This document shows positions 19,322 through 26,800 of a stretch of DNA of 42,245 nucleotides, in pieces (positions within the stretch are counted from its first letter, which is position 1; each line of letters starts with the position of its first letter). The stretch spans positions 1 to 42,245 of the forward strand of contig CAJBKE010000060.1 of the NCBI GenBank assembly GCA_903953565.1, written 5' to 3'. The position numbers and the translations under genes were made by a program. The stretch is from an uncultured Verrucomicrobiota bacterium. GTDB taxonomy: Bacteria; Verrucomicrobiota; Verrucomicrobiia; Chthoniobacterales; JACTMZ01. The notes beneath the pieces are model-generated. The model saw only the letters and a list, made by a program, of their open reading frames with translations, made no database searches and had not been told where the DNA came from.

Positions 19322-20408
19322 AAATGTCGGGGGTGATCAGTCCGGGGATTTCCTCCCCGCGGACGAACTTCTCCAGATTATCCAAAGCCAAGGCGGTGCT
19401 GTCGCGGCGCCGGTCCTTCGTCGGCCCCGCGATGTGCGGAAGCAGCGCGACGTTCGACAGGCCGCGCAAGGGCGAATCCTTGGGCAGAGGTTCGGTTTCG
19501 TAAACATCCAGCGCGACTTGCAAGTCATCGGCGCGTTCCCGGGCGACGCGGATCAATGCGGCTTCGTCCACCACCGCGCCGCGGCCTATGTTGACAAAGA
19601 CGCCACCCGGACGGATGGAGCGCAAAAGTTTTTCCGTGACGATGTGGTGATTCTTCGGCGAGTAGGCCGCCAATTCGATGATGACATCGGAGCCCGAGAA
19701 AAGATCCTCGAGTGAACCGGAGCGTTCGACGCCGTGCTCCGCGAGGAGTGTGTCCGGCACGCTGGGGGAGTAAGCCGAGATGCGCCCGCCGAAAGGCCGG
19801 AGCAGCGGGACCATCTGCTGTGCGATATGACCGAAGCCGTGGATGCCCACGCTCCTGCCGAAAAAACTTTGCGTGACCGTGCGCATTCCGTCTTTCCACC
19901 CGCCGTCCCGGTGCATCGCGACCGACCAGTGCGAGGCCCGGCGCATGGCCATCAGCGTGAGCAGCAATCCGCATTCGGCCACGGTGCCGCTGATCGTGTT
20001 TCCCCAGTTGGTCACGAGCAGACCGCGTTCAAGGAGGGAGCGGGGCACGAGTTTGCGCACGCTGCCGGCGAGGTAAGCGACATAGCGCAAGCCGTCGGGC
20101 GCACCGACCTCGAGATCTTCCGGCAACGGCGGGAAAGCCCATGCGCAGAGCAGCACGTCGGGACGGTGCTCGCGCAGCTTGGCAACGAGCGCTGCGGTGT
20201 CGGTGCCGTTCCAGCGGATGACGATTTGCCGGACCGGCATGGCGTCCAGGCGTGCCTTCATTTCGGGCGGGAGAAAGTCGGTTTCCTCCGCCTCGCTCAA
20301 CGCGACGAGAATCGTTGTTTGCCTCGCGGTAGTCGCACCCGAAGCCCTGTCGTTCGTGACGACAGCCGCGCCTGTTTCGTCGTTGGTGAGCGGAGGTTTC
20401 AATCGCAC
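19305..20408 (-). CDS. D-isomer-specific 2-hydroxyacid dehydrogenase, 367 aa
   Basis: The Rossmann-fold NAD-binding motif is GIHGFGHIAQQMVP. Catalytic segments in order are NIGRGAVVDE (near the active-site Arg region), DVYETEPLP (Glu) and LLPHIAGP (His), with the substrate-side Arg in AGSVRKL. The first 30 residues are low-complexity and may be non-essential. The start GTG at 20408 overlaps the stop of the HTH gene (GTGCGATTGA); no ATG lies near. Such enzymes interconvert 2-hydroxy and 2-keto acids with NAD(P)H. Verrucomicrobial sugar operons often contain one without a known substrate. It is translationally coupled to both neighbours. Confidence 0.87.
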   Translation of the reverse strand: MRLKPPLTNDETGAAVVTNDRASGATTARQTTILVALSEAEETDFLPPEMKARLDAMPVRQIVIRWNGTDTAALVAKLREHRPDVLLCAWAFPPLPEDLEVGAPDGLRYVAYLAGSVRKLVPRSLLERGLLVTNWGNTISGTVAECGLLLTLMAMRRASHWSVAMHRDGGWKDGMRTVTQSFFGRSVGIHGFGHIAQQMVPLLRPFGGRISAYSPSVPDTLLAEHGVERSGSLEDLFSGSDVIIELAAYSPKNHHIVTEKLLRSIRPGGVFVNIGRGAVVDEAALIRVARERADDLQVALDVYETEPLPKDSPLRGLSNVALLPHIAGPTKDRRRDSTALALDNLEKFVRGEEIPGLITPDIYDRST

Positions 20409-20827
20409 TCCGATGTGAGCCAGCGCTCGATCTCGCTGACGGTTTTGCTGCCGCAGTTCCGCTCGTAGGGAAGTTTGGCGAGGATGTTGCGTTTGAGGGC
20501 CTCTTCGCGTGTGCGGATGGAGTGCCGGCCCAGCGCGTTGACGGCTCGGGAGGAAAGGCCGTGCAGTTGCAGCGTTCTGTCCAGCGACTTCGCGGCGCGG
20601 CGGTGGCGCGCCAGCATCAAGGAAACGGCTTGAGGGGACACGCTGAGTTTTTCGCCGATTTCGCGGAAACTGTATCCCAGTCCGCGCAGCATGGCGATCT
20701 CCTTCACTCTCTGCGGAACGTCATCGGGGACAATGTGGTGATCGTCCGAAGTGTTCGCGGTCCAAATCTCCGGGCCCGCTTCGCCGATGGTGCAAGTTGC
20801 GGTGTGGGCGGAATTGCTCGTGGTCAC
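20399..20827 (-). CDS. HTH protein with RpoA C-terminal-domain-like tail, 142 aa
   Basis: The N-terminal half (about 35-80) is a sigma-region-4/LuxR-like helix-turn-helix: VKEIAMLRGLGYSFREIGEKL then SVSPQAVSLMLARHRRA. The C-terminal half (about 90-140) reads LHGLSSRAVNALGRHSIRT, then LAKLPYERNCGSKTVSEIERWL. This is the helix-hairpin-helix pattern of the RNA polymerase alpha CTD (compare LSxRxxNxLxxxxIxT and NxGxKSLxEI). The likely role is a transcription regulator that contacts DNA and perhaps polymerase. The start GTG at 20827 is 7 nt after a TGATAAATATTA motif; an in-frame TTG at 20851 would place that motif inside the gene. It leads the dehydrogenase-isomerase-DUF2264 operon and diverges from a LacI gene. 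Confidence 0.75.
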   Translation of the reverse strand: MTTSNSAHTATCTIGEAGPEIWTANTSDDHHIVPDDVPQRVKEIAMLRGLGYSFREIGEKLSVSPQAVSLMLARHRRAAKSLDRTLQLHGLSSRAVNALGRHSIRTREEALKRNILAKLPYERNCGSKTVSEIERWLTSECD

Positions 20828-20834
20828 AATGGGA

Positions 20835-20846
20835 TAATATTTATCA
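20835..20846 (-). promoter_or_regulatory. TGATAAATATTA motif between HTH gene and LacI gene
   Basis: The minus strand reads TGATAAATATTA, identical over 12 nt to the EF-hand upstream motif. It lies 7 nt before the proposed GTG of the HTH gene and 76 nt from the LacI GTG. It is near-palindromic (GATAATATTTATC), so it may be both a -10 region and an operator for the divergent pair. Confidence 0.5.
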
Positions 20847-20922
20847 CACAAGGCTTTGCAAGTGGCAATTGCTGCTTCTGGCTTCTTGCGGAGCGACCGC
20901 AGGGCGGTTTAGAAATCTCCCC

Positions 20923-22005
20923 GTGAAAAAGAGCCGCATTTCCCAGCAGCAGATCGCCAAAGACTTGGGCGTATCGCAGACCCTCGTTTCCATGGCGCTC
21001 AACGGCCGGCGCAACGCGGTCTCCAAGGAGTCCTACGAGGAAATCTGGAGCTATGCCCGGCGTCGCGGCTACCAGCCCAAAGGGATGGCGCCCGAACTTT
21101 TGCCCGCCGCCAAATCGACATCGGTCGGCTTTATTCTGCGCACCGGCGTGAAGCTCTACAACCAGAGCCCTTTCTTCGGCCACGTCCAACATGGCTTGCA
21201 TGAATATCTCGAGGAGCGCGGCATCTCGCTTTTGCTTCTCGGCACCGAGGACGAACTCGACCTCGGAAAGCTCCGCCAGTTTTACGCCTCGGGCGGTGCC
21301 CTGGCCGGACTCGTTGTCATGGGCGAGGTGGAACGTCCTTTCCTCCGCGCGTTGAAGGAACTCGAACCCCGCATCGTTTCGGTCTCCGCGCAGTATCCCG
21401 GGCTGTGCCATTCCGTCCTCTCCAACGAGGAGCAGGCGGCCGAGCAACTCGTTCAGCACCTCACGGATCTCGGCCACAGCCAGTTCGCCTGGCTTGGCGG
21501 CAGCGAGCACCGCCAGCGCTCCGACAGCAGGTGGAAGGCGCTGGTCAGTGCCCTCCGGCTGCGCGGGCTGCAGATCGAACCGAAATTTTGCCAGTGGGCG
21601 AGGGGAGCAGACCGTCTCGATGGACGGCAGGCGGCCGAACAGATGCTCAGCGCGGCGGGGGGCGGCAAGATGCCCACGGCATGGATCTGTTTCAACGGCA
21701 TGATGGCGCGCGGCGCGGTCAATTTTCTCCTCAGCGAGGGACTCCGCATTCCGCGGGATCTGAGCCTTGCCGCCTTCGACCAGACAAGCATCCTCAGCGA
21801 TGAATCGCCATCGATCACCGGGGCAGGCGCCGCCCCCGAGGAAATCGGCCGCGCCGCGGGCGAGCTTGTTCTCGAGCAGTCCGATGCCAAACGCGCGCGC
21901 TGCTTCGACATGGTGATCGACGCGGAACTTGTTGCGCGCGAGAGCACCGGCAAGGTTGCGGCTCTGCGCGGAGCGAAGGCCCGGCCGGCCCCCGTGCAAT
22001 CGTAA
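20923..22005 (+). CDS. LacI-family transcriptional regulator, 360 aa
   Basis: The start GTG at 20923 (VKKSRISQQQIAKDLGVS) is chosen because the LacI HTH begins at once: ISQQQIAKDLGVSQTLVSMALNG, followed by the hinge with YARRRGYQPKG. The rest is a periplasmic-binding-protein-like effector domain with GFILRTG, LVVMGEVE, HLTDLGHSQFAWLGG, ICFNGMMARGAVNFL and DLSLAAFDQTSILSD. It probably senses a sugar or sugar acid and represses nearby carbohydrate genes, most simply the divergent HTH-dehydrogenase-isomerase-DUF2264 operon. A TTTAGAAAT segment lies about 7 nt upstream of the GTG and may be its -10 region, again leaving almost no leader. Confidence 0.9.
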   Translation: MKKSRISQQQIAKDLGVSQTLVSMALNGRRNAVSKESYEEIWSYARRRGYQPKGMAPELLPAAKSTSVGFILRTGVKLYNQSPFFGHVQHGLHEYLEERGISLLLLGTEDELDLGKLRQFYASGGALAGLVVMGEVERPFLRALKELEPRIVSVSAQYPGLCHSVLSNEEQAAEQLVQHLTDLGHSQFAWLGGSEHRQRSDSRWKALVSALRLRGLQIEPKFCQWARGADRLDGRQAAEQMLSAAGGGKMPTAWICFNGMMARGAVNFLLSEGLRIPRDLSLAAFDQTSILSDESPSITGAGAAPEEIGRAAGELVLEQSDAKRARCFDMVIDAELVARESTGKVAALRGAKARPAPVQS

Positions 22006-22324
22006 AAGAGGTGCGAAGGCTGAACGAGTCCACGGCTGTGGACGACAAAAGGCTTAAGCCAATCCTCTGGAAACCATTTGACTCCCCAGTAACTCGAAGT
22101 GTTGTGCGGCCATGAGCCAAAGCAAAGGTGGATCGCGCCGTCCCGGCGCGATTCCTCGTCGGAAAAATCGCGATAGGGACATCGCGATCCACCAGTCTGA
22201 AAACCCTGCAGTTACTTCCCAGCACACACCCGCTACGGCGCGGGTTCAGGGACTTGGCGCTTTGTCGACAAGCCTCCGCTGTGAAATTTGCCAAAGGCCG
22301 TCTCCACTGCGTTCCGGCTAGGCC
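22006..22324. other. Convergent intergenic gap between LacI and pseudopilin genes
   Basis: It holds a small hairpin after the LacI stop (GTCCAC-GGCT-GTGGAC at about 22029-22044, no T-run), repeat copy 2 at 22127-22193, and otherwise no gene I can support. Confidence 0.5.
22127..22193 (+). repeat. Dispersed palindromic repeat, copy 2
   Basis: This is the core of the family: GGTGGATCGCGCCGTCCCGG at the left end and CATCGCGATCCACC at the right, with the two internal hairpins preserved. AGTCTGAAA follows, a trace of the right flank shared with copies 1 and 3; the left flank is not conserved. It again lies between convergent genes. Confidence 0.85.
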
Positions 22325-23035
22325 TCAGTAGCCTCTACCCTGCCAATTGGCCTTGGTCACATTCGTGCGGCTGCTCCAATTTATAGTCCCAACGTGCCCG
22401 TCAACGTAGAGCGCATTCATCGCGATGTTTTTGTGGCGGAATGCGACACTTGTTGTCTTGGTCGGATCGGATTGCCCGCAATCAGAGTTATATGCATTGT
22501 GCGTGCAGGCCGTGTTGCAATTATACCCGCTGTTGTTGGCCGGGTTTAGCCTACCGTCCACAAGAAGCAGGGTTTGCGAGGGATTTTGCACCGCTACGAG
22601 CCTGTTAGCTCCGCTTTGTTGGTTGTTCCCTTTGAAGATCGTGTAGGTGGCGATGTAGTGGTTGACGCTGTTCTCGAAATCACTCGGAGGAAGGTTGGTT
22701 TCGGCCGGACACCGGAAGACAGCATCTTTAACGACTCCCACATCAGCACCGTCTCTGGTCGGAATGTAGGGGCCCAAATACTTGGCCCAAGAATTCTCTC
22801 CGGTCGGATCAGCCGGAAACATGCCGTTGTTCTCAGCCGTGTAGCCAATCATTGCGACCCCGATTTGGCGCATGTTCGATAAGCACTTTGATGATTTTGA
22901 ACCGGCCATCATCCCGCTATACGCCGGCATCGCGATGGCGGCCAAGATGGCGATGATGGCGACAACCACCAGCAGCTCAATGAGCGTGAAGGCAGGTTGG
23001 TGTCGATGGTGATGCTTGGGGGTAAGCATGGGCAT
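22325..23035 (-). CDS. Type II secretion/type IV pseudopilin-like protein, 236 aa
   Basis: The prepilin N-terminal methylation site is present: HQPAFTLIELLVVVAIIAIL, with Phe at +1, Glu at +5 and a hydrophobic helix. A globular part has paired cysteines (CPAE; CNTACTHN; DCGQ) and ends with HKNIAMNALYVDGHVGTI. This matches the H-X9-DG C-terminal signature of the large pseudopilin families of Planctomycetota and Verrucomicrobiota, here with ten residues before the DG. It is probably processed by prepilin peptidase and placed in a T2SS-like pseudopilus or the cell surface. The start is taken at 23035; ATG at 23029 and GTG at 23044 are alternatives. No secretion machinery gene is adjacent, which is normal for these scattered genes. 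Confidence 0.88.
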   Translation of the reverse strand: MPMLTPKHHHRHQPAFTLIELLVVVAIIAILAAIAMPAYSGMMAGSKSSKCLSNMRQIGVAMIGYTAENNGMFPADPTGENSWAKYLGPYIPTRDGADVGVVKDAVFRCPAETNLPPSDFENSVNHYIATYTIFKGNNQQSGANRLVAVQNPSQTLLLVDGRLNPANNSGYNCNTACTHNAYNSDCGQSDPTKTTSVAFRHKNIAMNALYVDGHVGTINWSSRTNVTKANWQGRGY

Positions 23036-23079
23036 AAAAGCCACGATTCACCGGACGGAAGGGGAAAGCAAGCTCAAAG

Positions 23080-23091
23080 TAATACTTATTA
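23080..23091 (-). promoter_or_regulatory. AT-rich palindromic motif upstream of pseudopilin gene
   Basis: TAATACTTATTA is nearly palindromic and lies about 45 nt upstream of the start. It is a variant of the window's recurring AT-rich motif and a candidate -10 region or operator. Confidence 0.4.
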
Positions 23092-23137
23092 CCGATGAAC
23101 TAGTCTGCTTGGCTATGGTCCCGGCAGGGGCTCCCCG

Positions 23138-23623
23138 CTACTCGGAGCTGCCCGCATCGGATTCCGAGGCGGTGGTCGGCGGATAGACCTTGTCCACGAT
23201 CGGCCCGATCGACGGGTCGATCTTGAGCATGACCGCCCGCAGAGCCTGCTGTGCGGCCTGCTGCTTTTCCTTGATGGCGGGGTTGGCTTTGCGGGCCGCC
23301 TTTTGCGCCGCTTTGTAGCGCTCGGCATCGGCCGCAGGGAGTTCATCCACCTTCATCTGTGTCTTGCCGGAGACCGGGAACACCTTGTCGAGCAGCGGGA
23401 AGATTGAAGGGTCGACCTTGACCATCTCCTCGCGGAAGGTCTGCTTGTAATCGAGGTTCTTCTGCTTCAGGTCCGCGTCCCCCGATTTGTAGGCCGCGTC
23501 CTTCGCCGCCTTGAACTTGCCTTGTTCCTCAGCCGGCAGGTCGGCCTCTTTGATGGCTTGGGCTTGGACCACCGCGGAGGTGGCGGCAATGAGAGAAATC
23601 AGGGTGAGGGTAATAATCTTCAT
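23138..23623 (-). CDS. Small secreted protein with a duplicated helical unit, 161 aa
   Basis: The start at 23623 gives the signal peptide MKIITLTLISLIAATSAVVQ (cleavage near AQA). The mature protein is two copies of one unit of about 60 residues. Unit 1 runs from DLPAEEQGKFKAAKDAAYK to DPSIFPLLDKVFP; unit 2 from ELPAADAERYKAAQKAARK to DPSIGPIVDKVYP. Each unit is Lys/Ala-rich and predicted helical, with a conserved DPSIxPxxDKVxP end. I do not recognise a family. The design suggests a small periplasmic helical protein, perhaps a chaperone or envelope-binding factor, but nothing visible fixes a function. It diverges from the first beta-strand repeat gene (228-bp gap). Confidence 0.72.
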   Translation of the reverse strand: MKIITLTLISLIAATSAVVQAQAIKEADLPAEEQGKFKAAKDAAYKSGDADLKQKNLDYKQTFREEMVKVDPSIFPLLDKVFPVSGKTQMKVDELPAADAERYKAAQKAARKANPAIKEKQQAAQQALRAVMLKIDPSIGPIVDKVYPPTTASESDAGSSE

Positions 23624-23807
23624 ACTTGCCAAACAAACTGCAAAGGGCCGCGGCTGTCGAGGGATAATTTTCGCGCGCACCACATCCCATTCGTGGTGGG
23701 TGCACAGGCCATTGGTTGCGAATCCGATCCCTTGTTCGGAAAGGAACGGCGAATCGTGTATCTCCACAAAAAAAACGAGGCATCGGGCATACTTTTCCTT
23801 GCGCCAG

Positions 23808-23819
23808 TGATAAATATTG
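23808..23819 (+). promoter_or_regulatory. TGATAAATATTG motif upstream of the first beta-strand repeat gene
   Basis: TGATAAATATTG differs by one base from the EF-hand and HTH motifs and ends 32 nt before the ATG at 23852. It is a candidate -10 region or operator. Confidence 0.5.
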
Positions 23820-23851
23820 CGAAAATGACAGTGCTTTAATCCCCACAACAA

Positions 23852-26800
23852 ATGCACTCCGCAGCTTCTCTCCTCTTTGTTGCCTCCGCGCATCAAGCAA
23901 CATCTCGCGTCAACATTTCATCCGGCTCGCCTCAACTAAGTGCACTGCGCTTCGCTGGGCGATTCCGCGCGCCGACCGCAGTTTTCGCGGTCGCGGTTGT
24001 TTGTTCGATCGCTTTGTTTCCGCTCACCTCGTTGGCGCAGACCGCCACGGGAGCGACTTGGGATAACACCGGCACGGAATGGACGAGCGGCACCAGTTGG
24101 GTTGGTGACAACGGGCCGACCAATGACAATACTCTCGTCGGCAACATTGCCACCTTCTCCAACGCCGCAGCAGGCTTCAATACTGTGAATTTGAGTGGCG
24201 CGCGAGGCATCTATGGTTTGGTTTTCGTGTCCGGTGCCAACGCCTACACGTTCACCGGAAGCGCGCTCACCGTCGGCAACGCAGGTGGAATTTCGAACGC
24301 ATCGGCCAACCTTCAGACCTTCAGCAATAAAATAATCAACAACGGCGGCACGGCCATCTATGGTTCTTATGGCGGCGGTTCGTTGATTTTCGCTGGCGGT
24401 ATTGATCTCACGACCAGCTCTAGCAGCGCCAGCCGCACCGTGACCCTTGGTGGTTCGGGTGACATTACTGTCAGCGGCGCGATCGCTGCCGGCGGCACTT
24501 CGACGGGCGGAAACATACTCGTGACAAATACCGGCCTGACCATCCTCTCGGGCAACAATACCTATTTCGGCACGACCACCGTCAACAACGGCGCCCGACT
24601 CCGCCTCGGCAGCGCCACGGCCTTGGGAGCCACCAATGGTGGAACCATCATTTCCAGCGGTGGTGCTCTTGATTTGAATGGTCAAGCCATTGGTGCAGAG
24701 GCATTGACCATCAGCGGCGGCGGTGTTTCTTCCAGCGGCGTTATTTTCAACAGCAGTGCCAGCGCAGCAAGTTGGAGCGGCAACATTGCGCCGACCGCCG
24801 ACTCCACTATCAAAGTTACAAATGGATCTATTACTTTGAGCGGCGGCATCAACATTAACAACACCGCGGCATCTTCCCGAACCCTCACTCTCGACGGCGC
24901 AGGCGGGCTCATCCTGAGCGGCAACATTTCCAACTCGTTCGCCGGATCAACGGGCAATATAGCCGTTGCCGCAACAGCCAGTAACGTTACGCTGTCAGGC
25001 AGCAACAGCTACAGCGGCACGACAACTCTCAACAGCGGTGGTGGCGTGAACATCAACAGCGCCTACGCGATCAGCACGAACACTTTCATAATCAGCTCAG
25101 CTTCGGGCGCCGCGTTCCTCAACAATACTAGCGGCGGCGCCATCACCAACCTGGGCAACAACAATATCACCCTGGGTGACGGGATCACTTTCGGCACATC
25201 CGGCAGCACGTCAGCCAACAGCCTGAATCTCGGCACCGGCACGGTCACGGCTTCCAGTAGCCGCGCCATTACCGTCGCGGGAACCGGCGTGACTCTCGGC
25301 TTGGGAACTCTCGACTCCACCTCAACTTCCAGCGGCCGAACCTTCACCGCCAACGGCGCGGGCAACACGCTGTCTCTGGCCGGTTGGAAAATCCAATCGG
25401 GCTCGACGGCCAACGTGACCGCCAAGCTGGCCGGCTCGGCGAACTGGATGATCACCGGCCCCATCGTCAACGGAAACGCCTTCAGCAACGGCGTGCAGAT
25501 CGACGCCACCGGCCTCACCACGTTTGGCGGGGACAACACCTACGATGGCACGACCATTGTCAGTTCCGGCGCCACGCTGCGCATCACCAGCGCCACGGGC
25601 TTGGGCAGCACCAACACCGGCACCACGGTCAGCACGGGCGGGCAACTCCAAATGTCCGGCGGCATCACCGTGAGTGCGGGCGAGGCGCTCAGCCTGAGCG
25701 GAACCAATGGTGATACCGCATCGCTGCGCAACATCTCTGGCGCCAACACCTACAACGGCGCGATCACTTTCAACACCGGCACCAACCGCATCGACTCCGA
25801 CGCCGGCACGCTCACCTTGTCCTCGTTCGCCAGCACCGTGGTCAGCAACAGATGGCTTCTCGTCGGCGGGGCGGGCAACACCATCTTCACCGGCCGCGTG
25901 ACCGGAAACAATAGCGGCAGCCTGGTCAAGGACGGCGCGGGCACGCTGACCCTGGCCAATACCAACAATGAAGTGGGACCTCAGGGCGTTGTTCTCATCA
26001 ACAACGGCACCTTGGCCCTCGGCACCAATAACGCGCTTGGCGCCACGCGCGCGGTTGCGGTGAATGGCGGCACGCTGGACATCAGCACATTTAACAACAC
26101 GGTCGGTGCGGTAACCCTGACCAATGGCACAATTTCCGGCAGCTCTGGCGTGCTCAGCGGCACGAGCTACGCGGTGGAAAACGGAACCATCTCCGCGATC
26201 CTCGGCGGTTCGGGAACCTTGACCAAGAGCGGCAACGGCACGGTGACTCTGAGCGCAGCCAACTCCTACGATGGGGCCACCACCGTGAGCGCCGGTGCGC
26301 TCACCATCAGCAACGGTTCGGCTCTGGGATCTGCCACCGGCGGCGCCACGGTCGCGGCCGGCGCTGCATTGCAACTGCAGGGCGGGATCACCGTCGATGG
26401 CGAAACGCTCGGCTTGAGTGGAACCAATGGTGATACCGCGTCTCTGCGCAACATTTCGGGCAATAACACCTACAACGGCGCGGTCAGCTTCAGCAGCGGC
26501 ACCAATCGTATCGATTCGGACGCCGGTTTGCTCACTTTGTCCTCCTTCGCCAACAGCCTCACCAGCACCAAAGCGCTACTCGTCGGCGGGGCGGGCAATA
26601 CCACGTTCAGCGGCCGTTTCACCGGCAGCACCACCGGCACCCTCACCAAGGACGGCGCGGGCACGCTGACCTTGTCCGCCACCAACTTCGACATTGCAGG
26701 TGGCGTCATCGTCAACGCCGGCACCTTGGCCCTCGGCACGAACGACGCACTCGGTGCCACGCGCGCGATTACGGTCAACAACGCCACCTTTGACCTCGGC

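Noticed and set aside
22029-22044. Hairpin GTCCAC-GGCT-GTGGAC after the LacI gene as a terminator
   Set aside because: The stem is only 6 bp and is not followed by a T-run; evidence is too weak for a separate call.
25322-26374. A 350-codon minus-strand frame opposite the beta-strand repeat gene
   Set aside because: It mirrors the Gly/Thr/Asn-rich repeats of the plus-strand gene and shows no independent signal.
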